64,000 nucleotides of DNA from Anaerosomatales bacterium (GTDB taxonomy: Bacteria; Actinomycetota; Coriobacteriia; Anaerosomatales; SLCP01): NCBI GenBank assembly GCA_029210645.1, contig JARGFT010000003.1:109045-173044 (forward strand), in the 5' to 3' direction. The notes under the pieces are model-generated. The model worked only from the letters and a program-made list of their open reading frames with translations. It was not told where the DNA came from and made no database searches. Shown piece after piece: positions 17,779 through 25,591 of the stretch; positions within the stretch are counted from its first letter, which is position 1, and every line of letters starts with the position of its first letter. The position numbers and the translations under genes were made by a program.

Positions 17779-18120
17779 ATGTCCGATGAGCGCGGGACCA
17801 CGCAGGTCCCGGAGGAGCGCAGCGTCATCGACGCGGCTGCAGACCTGTTGCAGACGCTCGTTGACTGGCTGCGCCAGGAAGCAGAGGCGCTTGTACGCGA
17901 GAAGATCGCGCTTCCACTGCAGAAAGTTGGTCTCACCATCGCATCCGGGTGGGCGGCGGCCATGCTGCTCGTATTCGGCCTGTGCTTTATCGCCGTGGGC
18001 CTGCTGCTCTTGCTCGCGCAGTGGCTGACGTGGCCTGGGGCCCTCCTGGCGGTCGGTGGCGTCCTCGTACTCGGTTCCGTGATCTTCACCGTTCTCAAGA
18101 TGAGGAGCATGCAGCGATGA
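17779..18120 (+). CDS. Holin-X-like (phage holin superfamily III) membrane protein
   Basis: 113 residues from ATG 17779, with GGAGG seven nt upstream. A charged amphipathic N-terminal helix (~10-45, DLLQTLVDWLRQEAEALV) precedes two hydrophobic helices (~52-78 and ~82-103). This matches the Actinobacterial holin-X/DUF1469 type, which is normally chromosomal and not phage-borne; no phage genes are nearby. The role is unknown. It overlaps the next small gene by 4 nt. Confidence 0.7.
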   Translation: MSDERGTTQVPEERSVIDAAADLLQTLVDWLRQEAEALVREKIALPLQKVGLTIASGWAAAMLLVFGLCFIAVGLLLLLAQWLTWPGALLAVGGVLVLGSVIFTVLKMRSMQR

Positions 18121-18341
18121 GTTCGAACAAGCCCGGATCGCCCGGCCCCACGCTGACCGTCAACGATGTGCGTCATCATGCGGAGGAGGTCCGCGACCTT
18201 GCGAAGGCCGAGGTGCGTCGGATCAGCCGCACCGAGCCGGCGCAGATCGTCGCGTATGCTGTCGTCGGCGTCCTCGTCGTCGCATCGCTGGCGTACTATC
18301 TTGGCACGCGGAGGTGCCCTGCCTGCGATGGGGCAGAGTAG
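18117..18341 (+). CDS. Small single-helix membrane protein with CPAC tail
   Basis: 74 residues, starting inside the upstream stop (ATGA). A charged helical segment (DVRHHAEEVRDLAKAEVRRI) precedes one membrane helix (~43-62), and the protein ends in RRCPACDGAE, a CxxC motif. No family is recognised. The coupling to the holin-X-like gene suggests the two membrane proteins work together. Confidence 0.65.
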   Translation: MSSNKPGSPGPTLTVNDVRHHAEEVRDLAKAEVRRISRTEPAQIVAYAVVGVLVVASLAYYLGTRRCPACDGAE

Positions 18342-18846
18342 GGCACTGACCGTCGAGGAGGTGTCGGTCGGGGCCGAGCGGCTCTCGTGCGTGGTGCGCG
18401 TGGCCTCCGACGCCCCGCTTCGCACGTCTGAGCTCCCTCACGTAGCAGACAGCGTCCTTGCACTTCTGCCCGGCATCGTTCGGCACAGGTGTGAGTGTGG
18501 CTCGGCGCACGGCATCGTCGCCGAGCTCGCGGACACCGAGCTCCCTCATCTGCTCGAGCACATCGCGCTCGAGTTGATGGCCCTGGCGGGATCCCCGCGC
18601 TCGCTGCGGGGGGAGACGGCGTGGGACTTCTCGGCGGACGGGCACGGCGTGTTCAGGATCTCGCTGGAGTACGATGACGATCTGGTGGCCCTCGGTGGGC
18701 TCCGAGAGGCGTCCCGGATCGTGGATGCGCTCGTGCGCGAGGATCGTGACGCGGCGGATATCGGTGCGATCACAACACGCATCTGCGCTGTACGCGGAGG
18801 TCGTCGGCCGGTCGGCGCACAGGACACGGCGCAGCGCGCTGATTGA
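18328..18846 (+). CDS. Free-standing cyanophycin synthetase N-terminal-like domain
   Basis: 172 residues from ATG 18328, overlapping the previous gene by 14 nt. The segment LPHLLEHIALELMALAG followed by FRISLEYDDDLVALGGLREA strongly resembles the N-terminal domain of cyanophycin synthetase (the part before its ATP-grasp domain), where a GHVIEHVALELQ-type motif is conserved. No ATP-grasp or Mur-ligase domain follows: the frame ends at 18846 and the next element is a T-box leader. It may be a regulatory or partner subunit for an ATP-grasp enzyme elsewhere. The function is inferred only from the resemblance. Confidence 0.65.
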   Translation: MGQSRALTVEEVSVGAERLSCVVRVASDAPLRTSELPHVADSVLALLPGIVRHRCECGSAHGIVAELADTELPHLLEHIALELMALAGSPRSLRGETAWDFSADGHGVFRISLEYDDDLVALGGLREASRIVDALVREDRDAADIGAITTRICAVRGGRRPVGAQDTAQRAD

Positions 18847-18869
18847 CCCCCGCGCGAGCCCGGTGGTAT

Positions 18870-19130
18870 CCTCGCGCCCAAACCCGGAGCCTTTCCGGGG
18901 CGAATAGCAGCACCGGGGACGTGAGGGAAGAGGGCGCCATCAGCCCGGCCACCCCTCCGAGGTCCCCCGCCAGGGAGTCGTCTTGAAGCGGCACCGGAAG
19001 CGGGTCGGCGCCGGACCGGTATACCGGCACTAACGAGGCTCGCCGCGCATCCACGATGTGCTGGCGGGCGAAGATAGGTGGTACCGCGATGAAGCCCCTC
19101 GCCCTATCCATGGGAGGGGCTTCTTGTGTT
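18870..19130 (+). promoter_or_regulatory. T-box riboswitch leader
   Basis: The core T-box sequence AGGTGGTACCGCG is at 19076-19088. It is followed at once by an intrinsic terminator: GAAGCCCCTC (19091-19100) pairs with GAGGGGCTTC (19114-19123), then TTGTGTTT. GATAGG (19073-19078) can pair with CCTATC (19103-19108) as an alternative antiterminator arm. Upstream lies ~200 nt of GC-rich stem sequence, including the palindrome CCGGTATACCGG. The TGGT in the T-box fits a tRNA with discriminator A, such as tRNA-Ala, but I could not place the specifier codon with confidence. The exact 5' end is estimated. Confidence 0.88.
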
Positions 19131-19150
19131 TCCGGCGAGAGGATGAGCCG

Positions 19151-20422
19151 ATGGGTACCGCACGAGTCGTGTTCGACCGGTGGGACGGCCGCTACGCCCA
19201 CCGCATGGCGCAGGTGCGCTCCAGTGCCGTGCGGGACCTGTTCGCCGCTGCGAGCCGTCCGGACATGATCAGCTTCGCCGGGGGCATGCCCGAGGTCTCC
19301 CGCGTGCCCGCGGAGGCGGCCGCTACCGCTGCATACGAGGCGGTCATGCACGAAGGCGCATGCGCGCTCCAGTACGGCTCGAGTGAGGGCCGACCCGCGC
19401 TGCGCGCCGAGATCGTCGACCTGATGGCCGAGATAGGGGTTCGTCTCTCGGCAGACGACATCGTGGTGACCGCCGGCGCTCAGCAGGGTCTCGATCTACT
19501 GGCGAAGACCTTCCTCGACCCGGGCGACGTGGTCATCACTGAGGGGCCCACGTACGTTGGTGCCCTGCAGGCGTTCTCGGCGTACGAGCCCGATATCGTC
19601 TGCGTGTCGATGGATGACGGCGGGATGCGCGTCGATCTCCTCGAGGCCGAGCTCGCCCGTCTGGGCCCGCGTGGTGCGAAGTTCATCTACACCATCCCGA
19701 ACTTCCAGAATCCTGCCGGGGTCACGCTGCGGCCTGAGCGACGGCGCCGCCTGCTTGAGCTTGCTCGCGAGTACGACATCCCGGTCATAGAGGACGATCC
19801 GTACGGGCGCCTGCGCTTCGAGGGGGGTCACGTGAAACCGCTTCGTGCGCTCGATGACGAGGTCATCTACCTCGGAACCTTCTCGAAGATCTTCGCACCC
19901 GGCCTGCGGCTTGGATGGATGACCGCTCCGCCCCCGATACTGGCCAAGGTGCTCCTCGCCAAGCAGGCAGCAGACCTCTGCGGCAGCGCGTTCGCGCAGG
20001 TTACCGCGGAGCGCTACTTTGCCGGCACGCGCTGGAGGCGTGTACTCCAGGGACTGACGAGGACCTACGCCGAACGGCGCAACGCGATGCTGGCTGCGCT
20101 CGAGGAGTACTTCCCGGCCGAGGTGCGTTGGACGCGGCCGGAAGGCGGCTTCTTCGTCTGGGTGGAGATGCCCTCCTTCATCGATGCCGGGGCCCTGCTC
20201 GCCGAGGCCGTGGAGCACGGCGTGACGTTCGTGCCCGGCTCGGCGTTCTACCCGGACGGTCGGGGGCGCAACTGCATGCGTCTGGCCTTCTGCTACGCTG
20301 AGCCCGAGGCCATCACCGAGGGCATCCGGAGACTGTCGGAGGTCATCGAGGACCGGCTGGATCTCTACCGCGCGTTCATCGACGCCGGGGCGCTGCCGGC
20401 GGTCGCCGAGGGGGTCGCATGA
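19151..20422 (+). CDS. PLP-dependent aminotransferase (MocR/LysN class I fold)
   Basis: 423 residues from ATG 19151, with AGAGGA at good spacing. It is a fold-type I aminotransferase without a fused GntR helix-turn-helix. Signatures include SFAGGMPEV, TAGAQQGLDLLAKTFLDPGD, EGPTYVGALQ, IPNFQNPAG, the lysine-bearing LGTFSKIFAPGLRLGW, and a late RLAFCYAE with the carboxylate-binding Arg. Relatives include 2-aminoadipate and broad-range amino-acid transaminases. Its position under a T-box and its 4-nt overlap with ddl suggest an amino acid supply role linked to D-Ala-D-Ala synthesis, possibly alanine. That is inference. Confidence 0.93.
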   Translation: MGTARVVFDRWDGRYAHRMAQVRSSAVRDLFAAASRPDMISFAGGMPEVSRVPAEAAATAAYEAVMHEGACALQYGSSEGRPALRAEIVDLMAEIGVRLSADDIVVTAGAQQGLDLLAKTFLDPGDVVITEGPTYVGALQAFSAYEPDIVCVSMDDGGMRVDLLEAELARLGPRGAKFIYTIPNFQNPAGVTLRPERRRRLLELAREYDIPVIEDDPYGRLRFEGGHVKPLRALDDEVIYLGTFSKIFAPGLRLGWMTAPPPILAKVLLAKQAADLCGSAFAQVTAERYFAGTRWRRVLQGLTRTYAERRNAMLAALEEYFPAEVRWTRPEGGFFVWVEMPSFIDAGALLAEAVEHGVTFVPGSAFYPDGRGRNCMRLAFCYAEPEAITEGIRRLSEVIEDRLDLYRAFIDAGALPAVAEGVA

Positions 20423-21372
20423 GAGAGAAGATCGCCGTGCTCATGGGTGGCCGTTCGCTCGAACGGGAGATCTCGCTCGCGAGCGGGAAGCGGGTGACCG
20501 AGGCTCTCGCCGACCGGGGGTACCGCGTGCTCGCCCTCGACGTCACTTCCGACCTCGTCGGAACCCTGCGAGCCGAGCGTCCTGACGCGTGCTACATCGC
20601 GCTTCACGGCAAGTACGGGGAGGACGGGACGATCCAGGAGCTCCTGGAGTTCCTGCGCATCCCGTATACCGGCCCCGGCGTGACCGCGTCGGCACTGGCC
20701 TGGGACAAGTCGGTTGCCAAGCGGCTGTTCACCGAGGCGGGTATCCCGACTCCTGCCTGGATCACGCTGACGGCCGATGCGTTCAAGGAGATGGGGGCGG
20801 CGACCGCGCTGGACCTGGTGCCCCGGGCGGTCGGAGAGTTCCCGGTGGCCGTGAAGCCCTCCAAGCAGGGCTCTGCTCTCGGGTTGACGCGAGTCGACGA
20901 GGCGGACGGACTTGCCGAGGCGCTGCTCGCGGCGCTCTCGTTCGGCGAAGCGGCGCTCGTGGAGAAGTGGATCGAAGGGCCAGAGCTGGCGGTCTCGGTG
21001 CTGGAAGACGATGAGGGAAGGCCCGTGGTGCTCCCGCCCGTCGAGATCGTCGCAAAGAGCGGGCTGTTCGACTTCTCCGCGATGTACACGGCGGGAGAGA
21101 CCGACTACTACGTGCCCGCCCGCCTCGATGCCCACGTGATGGACGAGGTCGTTCACCTTGCCGGACGCGTCCATGAGCTGCTCGGCTGTCGCGATGTGAG
21201 CCGCGTGGACATGGTGGTCGGTGTGGACGGCACGCCCCGGGTGCTGGAGTCGAACACCTCGCCGGGCATGACGGAGATATCCTTGCTCCCGATGGCGGCC
21301 ACGGCTGCGGACATGACCTTCCAAGATGTGGTAGAAAGAGTAGTGCGGTCAGCACTCGCTCGCGGGTGCTGA
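20419..21372 (+). CDS. ddl: D-alanine-D-alanine ligase
   Basis: 317 residues, normal length. The N-terminal signature is VLMGGRSLEREISLASG. The ATP-grasp core shows TGPGVTASALAWDKSVAKRLF, VAVKPSKQGSALGLTRV and VEKWIEGPELAVSVL, and the C-terminal ESNTSPGMTEISLLPMAA carries the metal-binding and D-Ala site. It makes the D-Ala-D-Ala dipeptide for peptidoglycan in the cytoplasm. It starts within the aminotransferase stop (ATGA), so it should be cotranscribed and controlled by the T-box. Confidence 0.96.
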   Translation: MREKIAVLMGGRSLEREISLASGKRVTEALADRGYRVLALDVTSDLVGTLRAERPDACYIALHGKYGEDGTIQELLEFLRIPYTGPGVTASALAWDKSVAKRLFTEAGIPTPAWITLTADAFKEMGAATALDLVPRAVGEFPVAVKPSKQGSALGLTRVDEADGLAEALLAALSFGEAALVEKWIEGPELAVSVLEDDEGRPVVLPPVEIVAKSGLFDFSAMYTAGETDYYVPARLDAHVMDEVVHLAGRVHELLGCRDVSRVDMVVGVDGTPRVLESNTSPGMTEISLLPMAATAADMTFQDVVERVVRSALARGC

Positions 21373-21455
21373 GTGTGACCCCGGAATCGGGTACATACCA
21401 GTAAGCCCCACCGGGGCATTCCGAAGACAGGACCTCGACGACGGAGGTGTTTTCT

Positions 21456-21938
21456 GTGGGTTACGACAGGAATGGTGGCAGCATTATCGGTGCGTTCTTG
21501 CTCGGCGGCGTCATCGGCGCGGTCCTGGGCCTGCTCTTCTCGCCGCGTTCCGGTAGGGAGAACCGCGAGATGATCGCCGACGCGGCGCAGCGCTACATGG
21601 ACGAGGGCAAGGATCTTTACGAGACCGGTCGCACCCGCGTAAGCGAGGTCTACGAGAGCGGCCGCGATGTGGCCTCGGAGAAGGCCGAGGAGCTGCGGCT
21701 GAAGATCGACTCCGCGAGGGACCGCCTCAAGGAGCAGGTCGGCCACACCTCCGAGTCTGCTCGCGAGAAGGTCAGCGACTTCGTGCCGGTCGCCAAGGAG
21801 AAGGTCGTGCACGCGGGCGAGAGCGCCAAGAAAGGCATCGACACCGCACAGGGCAAGGCGGCGGGTGCACTGGATTCCCTCGGCGAGAAGGCGAAGAAGG
21901 CCGCCGACACGGTCGAGGAGGCCGCGACCGAGTCCTGA
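21456..21938 (+). CDS. YtxH-domain protein with amphipathic helical tail
   Basis: 160 residues from GTG 21456; GGAGG lies eight nt upstream and overlaps the alternative GTG 21447. One N-terminal Gly-rich membrane helix (IIGAFLLGGVIGAVLGLLFSP, residues ~7-27) followed by RSGRENRE matches YtxH/general-stress proteins. The rest is a long Ala/Glu/Lys-rich helix like LEA or apolipoprotein-type repeats. It may be linked to general or envelope stress. Confidence 0.85.
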   Translation: MGYDRNGGSIIGAFLLGGVIGAVLGLLFSPRSGRENREMIADAAQRYMDEGKDLYETGRTRVSEVYESGRDVASEKAEELRLKIDSARDRLKEQVGHTSESAREKVSDFVPVAKEKVVHAGESAKKGIDTAQGKAAGALDSLGEKAKKAADTVEEAATES

Positions 21939-21967
21939 TCTTCCCGTACTGAGATTCAAACGCACGG

Positions 21968-21992
21968 GCCGGCGTCGTTCGCGACGGCCGGC
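21968..21992 (+). terminator. Hairpin terminator
   Basis: GCCGGCGTCG and CGACGGCCGGC pair around TTCG with a single-G bulge, 30 nt after the YtxH stop and before the PRC-barrel gene. It is followed by CTCGTTGCTC. Confidence 0.55.
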
Positions 21993-22033
21993 TCGTTGCT
22001 CATGTCAGGATGCGAGGGCGAGCAGGTAGGCGC

Positions 22034-22738
22034 ATGCGTTTGACCGACTTTGATGAACTGGTCGTCGTCGACGCCCGGGGCAAGACCGTGGGCAGGGTTG
22101 CGCGCGCGCTGTTCGACCCGGCAGACCCGGTCCTTGTGGGCTTCGAAGTCCGGATGAGACCGCTCGGGCATCTGCTGGAACGGCCCCGCCGCTACGTGCC
22201 GCGGTCCGATGTCACCATCGCATCGGGACAGGCGACGCTTGCCGAGAAGGCACGCCTGGAGCGGGCGGACCAGACCCGCTCGGACATCGACTGGGAGCAG
22301 GTCGTCATCTGGCTGGGAATGCCGGTCCGCACCGCCCCGGGGAAGCTCCTCGGCGAGGTCAAGGATGCCGAACTCGACACCGGAGGCCGCGTTTCCCGAT
22401 TGGTTCTGACGCGCGGCGCAACGAGCGACGTGGCGATCGGCGTGAGAGAGGTGCCGGGCGAGTCTGTGCTCGGCTTTGCGGACGGAGCCGTGCGCATCGA
22501 TGACGCCGTGGACGCGCCGGAGTTCAGCGGGGGCATGGCGGCCAGTGCCGGGAAGGGAGCCGCTGTCGCCAAGGTCGGCGCGGAGCGAGCGGCCGCAAGC
22601 GCAGTCTCGACCGCAGTCGTCGCCGCTCGCGCCGCGAAACGCAGCTCGCTCGCGAAGCGAGCATCCTCCTCGTGGAAGGGCTTCACCGAGGGCATCCGTG
22701 AAGGCATGGCCGAGGACGAGGAGGACTCCGGACGATGA
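22034..22738 (+). CDS. PRC-barrel domain protein
   Basis: 234 residues from ATG 22034, with GCAGGTAGG upstream. Two PRC-barrel-like halves are visible: FDELVVVDARGKTVGRVARALF (residues ~5-70) and GKLLGEVKDAELDTGGRVSRLVLT (~105-155). An Ala/Lys-rich C-terminus follows (~165-234). PRC-barrels are small beta-barrels found in RimM and photosynthetic proteins, used for RNA or protein binding. The role here is unknown. It overlaps the next gene by 4 nt. Confidence 0.8.
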   Translation: MRLTDFDELVVVDARGKTVGRVARALFDPADPVLVGFEVRMRPLGHLLERPRRYVPRSDVTIASGQATLAEKARLERADQTRSDIDWEQVVIWLGMPVRTAPGKLLGEVKDAELDTGGRVSRLVLTRGATSDVAIGVREVPGESVLGFADGAVRIDDAVDAPEFSGGMAASAGKGAAVAKVGAERAAASAVSTAVVAARAAKRSSLAKRASSSWKGFTEGIREGMAEDEEDSGR

Positions 22739-23361
22739 GCCGGCGGCTCCGGGCACTGACGCTGGAGGGCATCGCGGGCATCGACCGCGAGTGCGCGGTA
22801 TGCGCCTACTGGGAGTCGCCTGAGCTGTTGCCGATAGAGTGCGGCGCTGCGTGCGACGAGGAGCTTCTGCGCTCGAACCTTTCTACCGTTCGCAGGGAGT
22901 GGGGCGAGTACGGCAGGATGGCGCTCGAGGACAAGGTGGTCCTCGGCTTCATCAAGTGCGCGCCGACCAGATACTTCCCGCAGGCGCGCCGGCTTCCGAC
23001 AGGCGCGCCGGACGCCGATGCTCCGCTCATCGCCTGCCTGCACGTTCTCGATGAGGCCCGGTGCCGGGGACTGGATCGCGTACTCCTGCACACGGTACTG
23101 CGTGATCTCAACATGCAGGGGGTGCGCGCGGTCTACGCGTACGGGAGCGTGTCGGGCGATCACGAGCGGATGCCCATGCCGGACCTCGAGTTCCTGCTCG
23201 AGCAGGGCTTCACCATCGAACGGGCCCACCTCGTTTACCCGTTGCTCCGTCTGGACCTGCGCACGCTTGCGGCGTGGACCGAGAACCTCGAGGCCGCCCT
23301 CGAATCGCTGCTGCTGCCGCTCGGCAGGGCGCGCCGTATGCCGACTCCGTCAGTCGACTGA
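22735..23361 (+). CDS. GNAT-like acetyltransferase-fold protein
   Basis: 208 residues starting in the upstream stop (ATGA). The N-terminus has CAVCAYWESPEL. The middle has a strand-helix pattern (VVLGFIKCAPTRYFPQ, then LIACLHVLDEARCRGLDRVLLHTVLRDL, where the usual GNAT pyrophosphate loop is replaced by RCRGLD), and the C-terminus has FLLEQGFTIERAHLVYPLLRLDL, typical of the GNAT beta6-7 region. Catalysis is unproven. Confidence 0.65.
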   Translation: MSRRLRALTLEGIAGIDRECAVCAYWESPELLPIECGAACDEELLRSNLSTVRREWGEYGRMALEDKVVLGFIKCAPTRYFPQARRLPTGAPDADAPLIACLHVLDEARCRGLDRVLLHTVLRDLNMQGVRAVYAYGSVSGDHERMPMPDLEFLLEQGFTIERAHLVYPLLRLDLRTLAAWTENLEAALESLLLPLGRARRMPTPSVD

Positions 23362-23374
23362 GAGGACCCGACCG

Positions 23375-23875
23375 ATGAGCGACCGCCCGAAGGATGACGC
23401 ACCGAAGCGCACGCGCTCCGCAGACCGCGTGCGGGCCTACCTCGCCGAGCACGGTCTTGCCGATGAGATCGTGACCTTCGAGCAGTCGACGAAGACCGCC
23501 CAGATGGCTGCCGACGCGATGGGCTGTGAGCTCGGCCAGATCGTCAAGTCGCTGGTATTTGTGGCCGGGGGAACGCCGGTGCTCGCTCTCGTCGCGGGAG
23601 ATCGCCGCGGGGATACGCAGGCCATCGCAGAGCTGGCGGGTGCAGCCGAGGCACGCTTCGCCGATGCGGACACCGTCCGCGCGGCAACGGGGTACGCGAT
23701 CGGCGGGGTGTCGCCCTTCGACCTTCCGCGCGGGTTGATGCTGCTTGCCGACGACTCGCTCGGCCGGTACGAGATCGTCTATCCCGCCGCGGGGACGCCG
23801 TCATCGATGGTACGGATCCGCCTCGCGCATCTGCTCGAGCTCACGGGTGCGCGCGTGGCACGAATATCGCAGTAA
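23375..23875 (+). CDS. YbaK/EbsC-type aminoacyl-tRNA deacylase
   Basis: 166 residues from ATG 23375, with GAGAGGA upstream. It matches the YbaK/ProX editing domain: STKTAQMAADAMGCELGQIVKSLVFV (with the conserved Lys), LALVAGDRRGD, TGYAIGGVSPFDLP and the late strand YEIVYPAAG. The family hydrolyses misacylated tRNAs such as Cys-tRNA-Pro or Ala-tRNA-Pro. A ~20-residue charged N-terminal extension precedes the domain. Confidence 0.92.
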   Translation: MSDRPKDDAPKRTRSADRVRAYLAEHGLADEIVTFEQSTKTAQMAADAMGCELGQIVKSLVFVAGGTPVLALVAGDRRGDTQAIAELAGAAEARFADADTVRAATGYAIGGVSPFDLPRGLMLLADDSLGRYEIVYPAAGTPSSMVRIRLAHLLELTGARVARISQ

Positions 23876-23885
23876 TCGGGGCGAG

Positions 23886-25010
23886 ATGGGGTCTTATATC
23901 GTCACACCACCGAGGAGCGAGGTCGCCCCTTCGCGCCTCTACATGTCCGTGGCCGCGCTGGTGGCCGCGGCTCTCGTTGCCGTTGCGATGCCCTCCTACC
24001 AGGCCGAAGTCACGGTAGCGGGCGAGTCGTACCCGATCGCGATGGGTGCGACCGTCGCCGATCTTGCCGACGAGGGCATCCTCGCACCACTCTCCGGCGA
24101 CCTTCTGGACGTGACCGGCGAGGTGCTCGAGGAGGGCGCCGGCGGACCGGCCGTGTACTTCGTGAACGGCAAGGCCGTGCTGCCCTCCGAGCGCCTGCGC
24201 GACGGTGACCGGATCTCGGCCCGACGTGGCGGGGACCGCATCGAGGCAACGGAGCTCGTCGAGGTGCCCATACCCATCGAGCTCGAACGGGTCGGCAAGG
24301 GGCCGCTCGTCTCGCTCGAGAGTCCGGGTGCCGTGGGCGTCCGTCAGGACACTGTCGGTGCGATCTCCGGAAAGGCCGTTTCCACGCGCGTGCTCGAGCC
24401 TGCCGAGCCGATGGTGGTGCGCCGTTGGGTGCCCGATCCCTCGAGCAAGGTCGTGGCGCTGACCTTCGACGACGGCCCGTGGCCCGCCCAGACGGAGCAG
24501 GTGCTCGACATCCTCGCGGAAGCGGATGTCACTGCGAACTTCTTCATGCTCGGCTACCTTGCCGAGCGTTATCCGGATGTCGCACGCCGGGTGGCCGACG
24601 AAGGCCACCTCATCGGCAACCATACGCAGGACCACACGGTCCTGAGCCGCCAGAGCGCCGAGTTCACCCGGGAGCAGGTCGCGACCGCGAGCGAGTCGCT
24701 CCAGAAGGTGACGGGTATCGCGCCGGCATGGTTCAGGCCCCCGGGCGGCGGGATGAACGCGAGCGTGCTGCGTGAAGCGAAGCGTGCGGGCATGGACCTC
24801 GTGATGTGGGATGTCGATCCGCAGGACTGGCGCCGCCCCGGTGTCGAGCCCATGCTCGAGAAGCTGCTCGCAGACATCGGACCGGGATCGGTCGTGCTGC
24901 TGCACGACGGCGGCGGAAACCGCAGCCAGACCATCGAGATGCTGCCCCGCCTCATCGAGGAGCTCAAGGAGCGGGGCTACCTCTTCGTGACACTCGACCA
25001 GTTCAGCTAG
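23886..25010 (+). CDS. Membrane-anchored polysaccharide deacetylase (NodB domain)
   Basis: 374 residues from ATG 23886. An N-terminal signal-anchor helix (~20-40) precedes a small beta-grasp/DUF348-like domain (~42-115, ending RLRDGDRISARRGG) and a linker. The NodB domain starts near residue 190, with VALTFDDGPW (catalytic and metal Asp), GNHTQDH (metal His pair), WFRPPGGGMN, DVDPQDWRRP and LLHDGGG. It likely deacetylates peptidoglycan or another surface glycan outside the cell. It is convergent with the 5-FCL gene, their stop codons overlapping. Confidence 0.93.
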   Translation: MGSYIVTPPRSEVAPSRLYMSVAALVAAALVAVAMPSYQAEVTVAGESYPIAMGATVADLADEGILAPLSGDLLDVTGEVLEEGAGGPAVYFVNGKAVLPSERLRDGDRISARRGGDRIEATELVEVPIPIELERVGKGPLVSLESPGAVGVRQDTVGAISGKAVSTRVLEPAEPMVVRRWVPDPSSKVVALTFDDGPWPAQTEQVLDILAEADVTANFFMLGYLAERYPDVARRVADEGHLIGNHTQDHTVLSRQSAEFTREQVATASESLQKVTGIAPAWFRPPGGGMNASVLREAKRAGMDLVMWDVDPQDWRRPGVEPMLEKLLADIGPGSVVLLHDGGGNRSQTIEMLPRLIEELKERGYLFVTLDQFS

Positions 25011-25591
25011 GGCCGGGCGCGTCTGAACGTCCGCGTGGGCGTGACGAGCACGTCGACACACACGTCGTGGGGCTCGCACGGCACCTCCGAGAACACCTGC
25101 TCGTCGAAGCCGATCCCCACCGTGACCGCGTGGGTCATCGCTTCGAGCAGACGGTCGTAGTAGCCACCTCCGTGCCCGACACGACGGCACGCGCCATCGA
25201 ACGCCACGCCCGGCACGATAGCCACGTCGACATCCGCCGGCGCGACGACCGGCGCGCCTTCAGACGGTTCCAGCAGCCCGAAGGGCCCGTCGACGAGCTC
25301 GGCGGCATCGTCCACCCGGTGAAGCGTGAGCTGTCCCGGACCGCTCACGCGCGGTAGCGCGACGACGACGCCTCGTCCGCGGAGGGCCGCGAGCACGGGC
25401 GCCGGGTCGATCTCCTCCCGGGTCGCCGAGTACGCGAGCACGGTGCGTGCGGCCGCGATCTCGGGGAGCCCGAGCACCCTCTCGGCCGCTGCTGACGCCC
25501 TGGCCTGACGTTCCCCGGAGGGGATTCCCTGACGGGCCGCGCGACCGTCGCTACGTGCGGCGTGCTTGGCCTCGGCGTGCTCCCCGGTCAC
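25007..25591 (-). CDS. 5-formyltetrahydrofolate cyclo-ligase
   Basis: 194 residues from GTG 25591. The family pattern is complete: an N-terminal basic helix with the substrate region RTVLAYSATREEIDP, PRVSG, the segment VDVAIVPGVAFDGACRRVGHGGGYYDRLL (ATP/Mg site) and FDEQVFSEVPCEPHDVCVD. It converts 5-formyl-THF to 5,10-methenyl-THF using ATP. The start overlaps the stop of the upstream HAD gene (GTGA), indicating an operon. Confidence 0.95.
   Translation of the reverse strand: MTGEHAEAKHAARSDGRAARQGIPSGERQARASAAAERVLGLPEIAAARTVLAYSATREEIDPAPVLAALRGRGVVVALPRVSGPGQLTLHRVDDAAELVDGPFGLLEPSEGAPVVAPADVDVAIVPGVAFDGACRRVGHGGGYYDRLLEAMTHAVTVGIGFDEQVFSEVPCEPHDVCVDVLVTPTRTFRRARP

Noticed and set aside
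17779-18341. Prophage remnant suggested by the holin-X-like protein
   Set aside because: No phage structural, integrase or lysis genes are near; this family is commonly chromosomal in Actinobacteria.
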